This document shows, piece by piece, positions 35,186 through 42,421 of a DNA stretch of 64,000 nt. The position numbers were made by a program, and so were the translations under genes. The notes under the pieces are model-generated. The model made no database searches and was not told the origin of the DNA. It was given only the letters and a program-made list of their open reading frames with translations. Location: positions 1 to 64,000 of the forward strand of contig DWXF01000039.1 in assembly GCA_019119335.1 (NCBI GenBank), read 5' to 3'. The DNA comes from Candidatus Flavonifractor merdavium (GTDB lineage: Bacteria > Bacillota > Clostridia > Oscillospirales > Oscillospiraceae). Numbering within the stretch: the stretch's first letter is position 1; every line of letters begins with the position of its first letter.

Positions 35186-35216
35186 ATCGCCGCAGCGGTA
35201 TGCTGCGGCGATATTT
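35186..35216 (+). promoter_or_regulatory. Leader hairpin before the first MATE gene
   Basis: Perfect 11-bp stem (186-196 with 202-212) followed by ATATTTT, lying between the promoter and the ribosome site of the transporter gene. It could act as an attenuator; no ligand-binding motif is recognised. Confidence 0.45.
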
Positions 35217-35234
35217 TACGGCAGGAGGCGAACT

Positions 35235-36599
35235 ATGTCACAAACCGGTGAAAACAAAATGGGGGTCATGCCCGTCAAGCGGCTGGTCCTCTCCATGTCT
35301 CTGCCCATGATGGTCTCCATGCTGGTGCAGGCCCTTTACAATGTGGTGGACAGCTACTTTGTGGCCAAGGTCAGCGAGGACGCCCTCACCGCGGTGGGCA
35401 TGGCCTTTCCCTTCCAGAACCTGATGATCTCCGTGGCGGTGGGTACCGGCGTGGGCGTCAACGCCCTGCTCTCCCGCAGCCTGGGCGCCAAAGACCAGCA
35501 GACCGCCAACCGCTCGGCGGAAAACGGGGTACTGCTGTCGGCGCTCAGCGCGCTGGTGTTTATGGCGGCGGCGCTGCTGTTTGCCCAGCCCTTCTTTGTG
35601 GCCCAGAAGGCCACCCCGGCCATCGTCCAGCAGGGGGCGGCCTATCTGCGCATCTGCGGCGGACTGTCCTTCGGCCTGTTTCTGGAGGTTATATTTGAGC
35701 GGCTGCTCCAGGCCACCGGCCGCACCTTCTACACCATGATCACCCAGGGCGTGGGGGCCATCATCAACATCATTATGGACCCGGTGCTCATCTTCGGCCT
35801 GGGGCCCTTCCCCCGGATGGGGGTAGCCGGAGCGGCGGCGGCCACCGTGCTGGGACAGATTGTGGCGGCCATTCTGGCTCTGGTTTTCAACATGACCCGC
35901 AACCACGATATCCAGCCCACCCTGAAGGGCTTCCGCCCCAGCGGGAGGATCATCGGCCAGATTTACAGCGTGGGTCTGCCCACCATCGTGCTCAACTCCA
36001 TCAGCTCCATCATGACCTTCGGCATGAACCTGATTCTCATTTCCTTCACCTCCACGGCGGTGGCGGTGTTCAACGTCTACTTCAAGCTGCAGAGCTTTGT
36101 ATTTATGCCGGTGTTCGGCCTGAACAACGGTCTGGTGCCTATCGTGTCCTACAACTACGGCGCCCGGAAGAAGCAGCGGCTGATGGAGGCCATCCGCTTT
36201 GGCTCCGCCCTGGCGGTGGGCATTATGCTGGTGGGCCTGGTGGTCATCCAGCTGTTCCCCGCCCCCATTCTGAGCCTCTTTGAGGCGTCGGCGGATATGC
36301 TGCGCATCGGCGTGCCCGCCCTGCGGATCATCAGCCTGTGCTTTGTGTTCGCCGGGTTCAACGTGATCTGCTCCTCCGCCTTCCAGGCCCTGGGCAACGG
36401 GGTGCTGAGCATGGTGGTCTCCATTGTCCGGCAGCTGGTGGTGCTCCTCCCCGCCGCCTTCCTGCTCTCCTTCACCGGAAACGTAAACGCGGTGTGGCTG
36501 GCCTTCCCCATCGCCGAGGTGGCCTCCCTGCTTTTGTGCGTGCTCTTCCTGCGCCACACCTACCTTACGGTGGTGGCTCCGCTGGACAAGCCTATCTGA
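35235..36599 (+). CDS. MATE family efflux transporter
   Basis: 454 residues with about twelve hydrophobic segments. MATE features: PVKRLVLSMSLPMMVSMLVQALYNVVD split over the first helices, GVNALLSRSLGA, and NNGLVPIVSYNYGARK. Exports cationic drugs or metabolites in exchange for Na+ or H+. Start fixed by GGCAGGAGGCGAACT before ATG 35235; the frame itself opens at 35130, inside the promoter. Confidence 0.9.
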   Translation: MSQTGENKMGVMPVKRLVLSMSLPMMVSMLVQALYNVVDSYFVAKVSEDALTAVGMAFPFQNLMISVAVGTGVGVNALLSRSLGAKDQQTANRSAENGVLLSALSALVFMAAALLFAQPFFVAQKATPAIVQQGAAYLRICGGLSFGLFLEVIFERLLQATGRTFYTMITQGVGAIINIIMDPVLIFGLGPFPRMGVAGAAAATVLGQIVAAILALVFNMTRNHDIQPTLKGFRPSGRIIGQIYSVGLPTIVLNSISSIMTFGMNLILISFTSTAVAVFNVYFKLQSFVFMPVFGLNNGLVPIVSYNYGARKKQRLMEAIRFGSALAVGIMLVGLVVIQLFPAPILSLFEASADMLRIGVPALRIISLCFVFAGFNVICSSAFQALGNGVLSMVVSIVRQLVVLLPAAFLLSFTGNVNAVWLAFPIAEVASLLLCVLFLRHTYLTVVAPLDKPI

Positions 36600-36615
36600 A
36601 TCTATCAAACCATGC

Positions 36616-36649
36616 AAAATGCCCCGGGTCTCCCGACCCGGGGCATTTT
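36616..36649. terminator. Bidirectional terminator between MATE and racemase genes
   Basis: Fifteen-base arms AAAATGCCCCGGGTC (616-630) and its complement (635-649), A/T tracts at both ends. Confidence 0.93.
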
Positions 36650-36655
36650 TGCCCA

Positions 36656-37726
36656 CTATTTCACCACAATATCCACATAGGCGGAGGTGGTGGCGTCCAG
36701 CACCGCCATATAGCCGCACCGGAACTCCATCCAGTCCCCCACCTTCACCTGTCCGCCGCAGTCCTCCACGTCCACGATCAGGTGGTCGGAGCTGGCCCCG
36801 ATCATCCCGGCCCCCGGCAGGGTGGGAGTGAGGGCAGCCCAGGCCACATCCTGCTTGCCGGCGGCGCAGATGGCCCGCAGGCGCACGCCCCGGTCTGGAT
36901 ATTCCGGGGTGTCCCCTTTGCCATCCCGGCCGTGCTCCCCGATGGGCACCGAGGGCTTGCGGCGCAGCTCCACCACCTGGGCCCTGAAGGTAAAGGCGTC
37001 GTGGTGACAGCCCTCCAGAAACCGGCTGCCGGTGGTGTCCTCCCCAAAGAGCACCCCCTCCCCCACCCGCAGCTGGTTGATCCCGGCGGGCAGCGTCCCG
37101 TCCTCCAGCAGTCCCAGGGTGCAGGTGGAGCCGCCGGAGAGAGTGGTGATGCAAAAGCCGTAGGTCTCGTTCAGGTAGTCCCGCAGCTCCACCAGGATTT
37201 TGGTGTTTTCCACCGAGGGCAGGATGCTGCCGTAGCAGCCCACGTTGGTGCCCAGACCCACCAGCTTCACTCCGGGGCAGGCCTTGATCTGCGGGGCGAT
37301 CTCGTCCAGCTGCTCCCGGCCGAACACCCCCTCCCGCAGGTCGCCCACGTCGATCATGAGGATGATGGGGTGGACCTTACCCTGGCGGAGGGCGGCGTCC
37401 GACACCGCCCGGATCACCTCGATCTGGCTCTGAAGGCTCCAGTCCGCCCAGCGGACCACCTCCTCCGCCTCGTCGGGGGCGGGGACGCGGATGAGCAGGT
37501 ACTTCAGGTCGGGGATAGCCCTTTTGGCGGAGATAATGTTTTTCATCCGGCTGTCGGCGAAGGAGGTGATCCCTCCTTCCATGGCCGCCCGGATCACCTC
37601 CGGCCGGGCGGAAAAGCCCTTGGTGACAAAGGCCAGCTCCACCCCCCGCTCGCCGCAGAAGGTGTGGAGCCTCCGGGCGTTTTCTGCTACTTTTCGGGTA
37701 TCGATCTCCAGGACAGGCGCATACAT
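36656..37726 (-). CDS. PLP-dependent amino-acid racemase (alanine/ornithine racemase-like)
   Basis: 356 residues, alanine-racemase-type fold III. The PLP lysine is in AFVTKGF (Lys36). Further features: DSRMKNI, PIILMIDVGDLREG, LGTNVGCYG, LSGGSTCTLGLL and the INQLRVGEGVLFGED block. This COG3457-type group includes ornithine and other amino-acid racemases; the substrate cannot be told. Start at 37726 has GGAGG in front; the frame continues far upstream to 39283 as a shadow of the next gene. Confidence 0.85.
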   Translation of the reverse strand: MYAPVLEIDTRKVAENARRLHTFCGERGVELAFVTKGFSARPEVIRAAMEGGITSFADSRMKNIISAKRAIPDLKYLLIRVPAPDEAEEVVRWADWSLQSQIEVIRAVSDAALRQGKVHPIILMIDVGDLREGVFGREQLDEIAPQIKACPGVKLVGLGTNVGCYGSILPSVENTKILVELRDYLNETYGFCITTLSGGSTCTLGLLEDGTLPAGINQLRVGEGVLFGEDTTGSRFLEGCHHDAFTFRAQVVELRRKPSVPIGEHGRDGKGDTPEYPDRGVRLRAICAAGKQDVAWAALTPTLPGAGMIGASSDHLIVDVEDCGGQVKVGDWMEFRCGYMAVLDATTSAYVDIVVK

Positions 37727-37759
37727 GGCATATTCCTCCATTTCGCTCCGGATATCTTT

Positions 37760-37788
37760 ATGATACCTGTTCCCGCAGGCGGTGGCAA
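37760..37788 (-). promoter_or_regulatory. Promoter of the racemase gene
   Basis: Minus strand TTGCCA (37783-37788), 17 bases, TATCAT (37760-37765). Confidence 0.6.
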
Positions 37789-37827
37789 GGCCTACCGGCA
37801 GGAAAGCGGCTAACCGTCTGGTGGGGA

Positions 37828-37856
37828 TTGCGCGGCAGCGGGAGGGGGAGTAAACT
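37828..37856 (+). promoter_or_regulatory. Promoter of the second MATE gene
   Basis: TTGCGC (37828-37833), 17 bases, TAAACT (37851-37856). If correct, transcription starts a few bases after the ATG at 37859 and supports the start at 37889. Confidence 0.45.
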
Positions 37857-37888
37857 ACATGTACTTGGAAGAGAGGGAGCGTACAAGC

Positions 37889-39226
37889 ATGTCCGCCTTG
37901 CAAACCGATTTGACCCAGGGCAGCGTCAGCGGTAAGCTGCTCCGCTACGCCGCCCCGCTGGTGGCCTCCAGCCTGCTGCAGGCCGTTTACAGCATCACTG
38001 ACATCATCATCGCCGGCCACTTTATCGGGGACACCGGCATTTCCGCCATCAATACCGCCAGCGTGATCATGAACATGCTCACCCAGCTGGCCATCGGCCT
38101 GACGGTGGGCGGCAACATCCTGGTGGGCCGATACTTCGGCAGCGGAGAGGAGGAAAAGCGGAAGCAGGCGGCGGGCAACACCCTCACCGTGGGTCTGGCC
38201 GCCGGCGTGCTTCTGACCGTCCTGCTTCTGCTGCTGGGCCGGCCCTTTCTGGTGCTGCTTCGCTCCCCCGCCCTGGAGGAGTCGGCGGCCTATCTGGGCA
38301 TCTGCGGCGGCGGGCTGCTGTTTATCTTCGGGTATAACGCCCTGTCCGCCGTGCTGCGGGGGGTGGGCAACTCCCGGGTGCCGCTGTACTGCATCATTTT
38401 GTCGGTAAGCCTCAATGTGGTGTTGGACATCCTCCTTGTGGCGGTGTGCCGCATGGGGGTGGCGGGGGCCGCCCTGGCCACCGTCACCGGCCAGGGGGTG
38501 TCCTTCCTCATGGCGCTGTGCTTCAGCCTCCGCCACCGGGAGATGCTGGGGCTCACCCTCCGCCACCTGCGGCCCAGGCGGCAGGTGGTGTCCCTCACCC
38601 TGAAGCTGGGCCTGCCGGTGGCCCTCCAGTGGACCATCGCCAGCGTGTCCTGGCTGGTGGTGCTCACCCTGATCAACAAATACGGCGTGGCGGTGTCCGC
38701 CGGCAACGGCGCCTCCAACAAGATCCGGGATTTCTGCCAGCTCTTCCTCTCCGCCCTCACCACCGGGGCGGGGACCATGTGCGCCCAGTGTCTGGGGGCG
38801 GGGCTGTACGACCGGGCGGAGCAGGTGATGAAAACCTGTCTGAAGCTCTCTCTGGCTATGGCGGCGGTGATCATCCTGCTGGCAGAGCTGCTGGCCCCCT
38901 GGCTGGTAACCCTCTTCACCCCCGACCCGGAGGTGCAGCGCTGGGCCGTCATCAACCTGCGTATCGAGATCATCTGCCAGCTGTTCTACGCCGGCATGTT
39001 CTCCTACAACACCCTGGCCACCGGCTCGGGACACACGGTGTTCATCATGTGGAACTCCTTTCTCAACTGCATCGTGGTGCGGCTGGTGCTGGCGGTGGTG
39101 CTGGAGCGTCTGATGGGCGTCTATGGCGTCTATCTGGCCTGCGGCATCGCCGTGTCCAGCTCGGTGCCGGTGGGCTGGTGGTTTTATCGCTCCGGCCGGT
39201 GGAAACGCCCCAGGCATGCGGCCTGA
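37889..39226 (+). CDS. MATE family efflux transporter, second copy
   Basis: 445 residues, about twelve hydrophobic segments. TDLTQGSVSGKLLRYAAPLVASSLLQAVYSITD across the first helix and RYFGSGEEEKRKQAAGNTL are typical of the MATE branch common in Clostridia. It shares the fold but little direct sequence with the copy at 35235. An ATG at 37859 with GGAGGGGGAG is possible, but it overlaps the likely -10, so I favour 37889 (GAGGGAG eight bases upstream). Confidence 0.88.
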   Translation: MSALQTDLTQGSVSGKLLRYAAPLVASSLLQAVYSITDIIIAGHFIGDTGISAINTASVIMNMLTQLAIGLTVGGNILVGRYFGSGEEEKRKQAAGNTLTVGLAAGVLLTVLLLLLGRPFLVLLRSPALEESAAYLGICGGGLLFIFGYNALSAVLRGVGNSRVPLYCIILSVSLNVVLDILLVAVCRMGVAGAALATVTGQGVSFLMALCFSLRHREMLGLTLRHLRPRRQVVSLTLKLGLPVALQWTIASVSWLVVLTLINKYGVAVSAGNGASNKIRDFCQLFLSALTTGAGTMCAQCLGAGLYDRAEQVMKTCLKLSLAMAAVIILLAELLAPWLVTLFTPDPEVQRWAVINLRIEIICQLFYAGMFSYNTLATGSGHTVFIMWNSFLNCIVVRLVLAVVLERLMGVYGVYLACGIAVSSSVPVGWWFYRSGRWKRPRHAA

Positions 39227-39230
39227 CCTC

Positions 39231-39267
39231 CCCGGACGCTCCTTGCGGAGCGTCCGGGATTTTTTTG
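39231..39267 (+). terminator. Terminator after the second MATE gene
   Basis: CCCGGACGCTCC (231-242) with its complement (247-258), then a run of seven T. Confidence 0.9.
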
Positions 39268-39276
39268 TTTCTCCCC

Positions 39277-39334
39277 TTGACAAGTGTGTATGTATGTGTT
39301 ATTACTGTATATGTAGAGTATATACAGTAATAAC
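39277..39334 (+). promoter_or_regulatory. Promoter and palindromic operator of the GntR-ABC operon
   Basis: TTGACA at 39277-39282 is followed after 17 bases by TATTAC. A perfect inverted repeat of 15-base arms (39298-39312 and 39320-39334, seven-base centre) covers the -10 and start site. Repression by the first gene product, a GntR/YtrA-type regulator, is the natural reading. Confidence 0.8.
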
Positions 39335-39349
39335 AGCAAGAGGTGCACC

Positions 39350-39733
39350 ATGGATATCATCATCAGCAACTCCGGCGGCGTGCCCATTTACGACCAGATC
39401 ACCCGGCAGATGAAGGGCCTCATTCTCCGGGGGGAGCTGGCCGAGGGGGAGGCCCTTCCCTCCATGCGGCTGCTGGCCAAGGAGCTGCGCATATCAGTCA
39501 TCACCACCAAGCGGGCCTATGAGGAGCTGGAGCGGGAGGGGTTTATCACCACCGTACCGGGGAAGGGGTGCTTTGTGGCTCCCCGGAACCTGGAGCTGGT
39601 CCGGGAGGAGACCCTCCGCCGGGCGGAGGAGCATCTGTCCCAGGCGGTGGACATCGCCAGGACCGGCGGGATCACCCTGGCCGAGCTGACCGAGACCTTA
39701 CATCTTCTGTATGGAGAGGACGAACATGAATAA
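39350..39733 (+). CDS. GntR family regulator, YtrA-type
   Basis: 127 residues: a winged-helix domain (PIYDQITRQMKGLILRGEL, LPSMRLLAKELRISVITTKRAYEELEREGFI) plus a short C-terminal dimerisation helix with no ligand domain, the YtrA subfamily pattern. Such regulators control a downstream ABC transporter and themselves. The large palindrome in its promoter fits this. It overlaps the ATPase gene by eight bases. Confidence 0.92.
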   Translation: MDIIISNSGGVPIYDQITRQMKGLILRGELAEGEALPSMRLLAKELRISVITTKRAYEELEREGFITTVPGKGCFVAPRNLELVREETLRRAEEHLSQAVDIARTGGITLAELTETLHLLYGEDEHE

Positions 39734-40586
39734 CGCATTGGAAGTATCCCATCTGAGCAAGGACTACGGCGCCTTCAAGCTGGAGGACGTATCCTTCACC
39801 GTGCCCGGGGGCACCATCATGGGCCTCATCGGGGAGAACGGGGCGGGCAAATCCACCACCATCAAATGTATCCTGAACCTGGTCCGCCGGGACGGCGGGG
39901 AGATCACCGTCTTTGGGCGGGACAACCGGAAGGAGGAGCGGGCGGTCAAGGGGGACATCGGGGTGGTGCTGGACGAGGTGCTGTTCCACGATGTGCTGCG
40001 GCCCCAGCAGGTGGGGAAGGTGCTGGCGGGGCTGTATCCCCGCTGGGACGGCAAGCTGTTTGACCACTATCTGGAAAAATTCGGCCTCACCGGCAAAAAG
40101 ACGGTGAAGGAGTTCTCCCGGGGCATGAAGATGAAGCTGGCCATCGCCGCCGCCTTTGCCGCCAGGCCCCGGCTGCTGATTCTGGACGAGGCCACCTCCG
40201 GCCTGGACCCGGTGGTGCGGGACGAGATCCTGGACGAATTCCTGGAATTCATCCAGGACGAGGACCACGCCATTCTCATCTCCAGCCACATTACCAGCGA
40301 CCTGGAGAAGGCGGCGGACTATATCACCTACCTGCACAATGGAAGGGTGGCGGTATCCGGGGCCAAGGACGAGCTGCTGGACACCTACGGCAAGCTGGTG
40401 TGCGGCCGCTCCGAGCTGGAGCAGATAGACAGGGCCCTGCTGGCGGGCAGCCGGGTGGGGCAGTTCGGCTGCGAGGCTCTGGTGAAGGACCGCCACGCCT
40501 TTGCCCGGCGGTATCCGGCGCTGACGGTGGACCCGGCCACGCTGGAGGACATTATGGTGTTTACCGGAAAGGGGGATGCCCAATGA
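39726..40586 (+). CDS. ABC transporter ATP-binding protein
   Basis: 286 residues. Walker A is GENGAGKSTTIK, the signature is SRGMKMKLAIA (a variant usual for this family), Walker B is LLILDEATSGLD. The C-terminal 60 residues are a family-specific tail. Pairs with the downstream permease; YtrB/BcrA-like exporters are involved in cell-envelope or peptide-antibiotic response. Start at 39726. Confidence 0.92.
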   Translation: MNNALEVSHLSKDYGAFKLEDVSFTVPGGTIMGLIGENGAGKSTTIKCILNLVRRDGGEITVFGRDNRKEERAVKGDIGVVLDEVLFHDVLRPQQVGKVLAGLYPRWDGKLFDHYLEKFGLTGKKTVKEFSRGMKMKLAIAAAFAARPRLLILDEATSGLDPVVRDEILDEFLEFIQDEDHAILISSHITSDLEKAADYITYLHNGRVAVSGAKDELLDTYGKLVCGRSELEQIDRALLAGSRVGQFGCEALVKDRHAFARRYPALTVDPATLEDIMVFTGKGDAQ

Positions 40587-41227
40587 AAGGGCTGCTCTAT
40601 AAGGATATCGTGGTCCTGAAAAAGCAGATCTCCACCCTGCTGATCTTCGTGGTGGTCTACGGCGGCTTCTGCATGGCCGGGGTGTTTGACTTCTCCATCA
40701 TCGGCGTCCTGGTCTCCGTGTTCGGCCTTACCATTCCCATGTCCTCGGTGGCTCTGGACGACGCCGCCCACTGGGACCGGTACGCCGCCGCCACCCCTGC
40801 CGGACGGAAGGGGATCGTGGCGGGGAAATATCTCTTCACCCTGTTGGTGATCCTGGTCAGCGGCCTGGCGGGCACCGCTATCATGCTGGGCATGTCCGCC
40901 ACGGGGCTGATCGATAACCCACCCCAGGAATTAGTCGTGGTCATTCTCTCCTGCGCCGCTGTTACCCTGCTGCTGGACGCCGTGATCCTCCCCTTTCTTC
41001 TGAAGTATGGCGCGGAGAAGGTCCGCATCGTCAGTATGATTACCTTTGTACTCATCTTCGGCAGCATCGTTCTGCTGGGCGGACTGGCCAACAACGGCGT
41101 CAACATGCCCCAGCTCCCCGGCTGGCTGGCAGCCGCTCTGCCGGCGGTGTTCGCTCTGGTCAGCGTGGGCGGCTTCGCCCTCTCCTTCGCCGTCTCGCTG
41201 GGCATCTATGACCGGAAGGAGTTCTGA
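40583..41227 (+). CDS. ABC-2 type permease
   Basis: 214 residues, about six hydrophobic segments. MKGLLYKDIVVLKKQ and the DDAAHWDRYAAATPAGR motif place it in the ABC2_membrane_2 group. The start overlaps the ATPase stop (ATGA). With the ATPase and GntR regulator it forms a three-gene operon; the substrate is unknown. Confidence 0.88.
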   Translation: MKGLLYKDIVVLKKQISTLLIFVVVYGGFCMAGVFDFSIIGVLVSVFGLTIPMSSVALDDAAHWDRYAAATPAGRKGIVAGKYLFTLLVILVSGLAGTAIMLGMSATGLIDNPPQELVVVILSCAAVTLLLDAVILPFLLKYGAEKVRIVSMITFVLIFGSIVLLGGLANNGVNMPQLPGWLAAALPAVFALVSVGGFALSFAVSLGIYDRKEF

Positions 41228-41233
41228 GCCCGC

Positions 41234-41262
41234 TTGACAGGCCGCCTCTTTCGCGGTATGGT
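41234..41262 (+). promoter_or_regulatory. Promoter of manA
   Basis: TTGACA (41234-41239), 17 bases, TATGGT (41257-41262), seven bases after the permease stop. Confidence 0.65.
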
Positions 41263-41295
41263 GGTAGGGCGAAAAACAAGGAAAGAGGCGGACGC

Positions 41296-42366
41296 ATGGA
41301 ATTTTCACCGGACAAAATCTGTAAACTGGCCCCCAACAAGGTGGACTATCTCATCCCCGGCGGGGAGATGATCAACGAGTTTCTGGGGGATGGCCCGGAG
41401 GCCCCGGTGTGCTCCCAGATGTGGGTGGCCTCTCTGGTCACCTCCGCCCTCCGCCCCGGCACCACCGTGGGCCTGTCCCGCTTCGCCGGGTCGGACCGTT
41501 TCCTCCGGGACTGCCTGACGGAAGACCCGGCGGCCTGGCTGGGGACGGCTCACGCCAAGCGCTGGGGGTCCGACCTGGGGTTTTTATTAAAGCTGCTCCA
41601 CTCCCGGGACCGGCTGCTCATCCAGACCCATCCCGACGGGGAAAAGGCCATGAAATACTTCGGCCTGCCCCACGGCAAGGACGAGGCCTGGTATGTGCTC
41701 TCCGCCCGGCCGGGTGCCTACATCTGGCTGGGCTTCCGGCCGGGGGTGACGCCCCAGGGCTTCCGGGCGCTGATCGAGGCCCAGGACTCCGCCGGGATGC
41801 TGGAGTGCCTCCACAAAATCGAGATTCAGCCCGGCCAGGTGTACTTCATCCCCGCCGGCACCGTCCACGCCCTGGGCAGCGACTGCCTGGTGGCGGAAAT
41901 TCAGGAGCCGGTGGACCTGACCCTGCGGGCGGAATACATCCGGCCCGACGGCTCCCGTCTGCCCAGAGAGAGTATGTACGGCGCCGCCGGGATGGACGGC
42001 ATGATGGACTGCTTCACCTTTGACTGTCTGAGCCGGGAGGCGCTGCTGCGCAGGCACCTGTCCGCCCCTCTGCCGGAGGCGTCGGAGCCCTGGCGGAAAA
42101 AGCTGATCTCCGCCCGTCAGACCGGCCGCTTCTGGATGGACGAGCTGACTCTGGGGCCGGAGCACCGGTTGGCGGAGGTGTCCAACCCCTCGTTCCAGGT
42201 TCTGCTGGTTCTGGAGGGGGCGGGAGAACTTCGCTGGGTGGGCGGCACGCTGCCGGTCAGGCAGGGGGAGGAGTTCTTTGTCCCCCACGGGGTGCCCTCC
42301 TTCCGCTGCGCCACCGAAACCGGTCTGAAGCTGCTGACCTGCGGCGTCCCGGAGGGGGAGGCCTGA
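41296..42366 (+). CDS. manA: Class I mannose-6-phosphate isomerase
   Basis: 356-residue zinc cupin that interconverts mannose-6-phosphate and fructose-6-phosphate. Metal and substrate segments: LIQTHPDGEKAMKYFG, GKDEAWYVL, IPAGTVHALG and EIQEPVDLTLR. The C-terminal cupin-like domain ends the protein. It could supply GDP-mannose for surface glycans. AAGGAAAGAGG precedes the ATG. Confidence 0.9.
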   Translation: MEFSPDKICKLAPNKVDYLIPGGEMINEFLGDGPEAPVCSQMWVASLVTSALRPGTTVGLSRFAGSDRFLRDCLTEDPAAWLGTAHAKRWGSDLGFLLKLLHSRDRLLIQTHPDGEKAMKYFGLPHGKDEAWYVLSARPGAYIWLGFRPGVTPQGFRALIEAQDSAGMLECLHKIEIQPGQVYFIPAGTVHALGSDCLVAEIQEPVDLTLRAEYIRPDGSRLPRESMYGAAGMDGMMDCFTFDCLSREALLRRHLSAPLPEASEPWRKKLISARQTGRFWMDELTLGPEHRLAEVSNPSFQVLLVLEGAGELRWVGGTLPVRQGEEFFVPHGVPSFRCATETGLKLLTCGVPEGEA

Positions 42367-42376
42367 ACGACAAAAA

Positions 42377-42413
42377 AACCCGGGCCCGCCGTCTGCGACG
42401 GCGGGCCCGGGTT
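42377..42413. terminator. Bidirectional terminator between manA and the ribonucleotide reductase gene
   Basis: Seventeen-base arms (377-393 and 397-413) with a three-base loop and flanking A and T tracts. Confidence 0.9.
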
Positions 42414-42421
42414 CTGTTTTG

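Noticed and set aside
36656..39283. An 875-codon minus-strand frame seemingly fusing a long N-terminal domain to the racemase
   Set aside because: The upstream 518 codons lie antisense to the second MATE gene, and a ribosome site and promoter sit directly before the racemase ATG at 37726.
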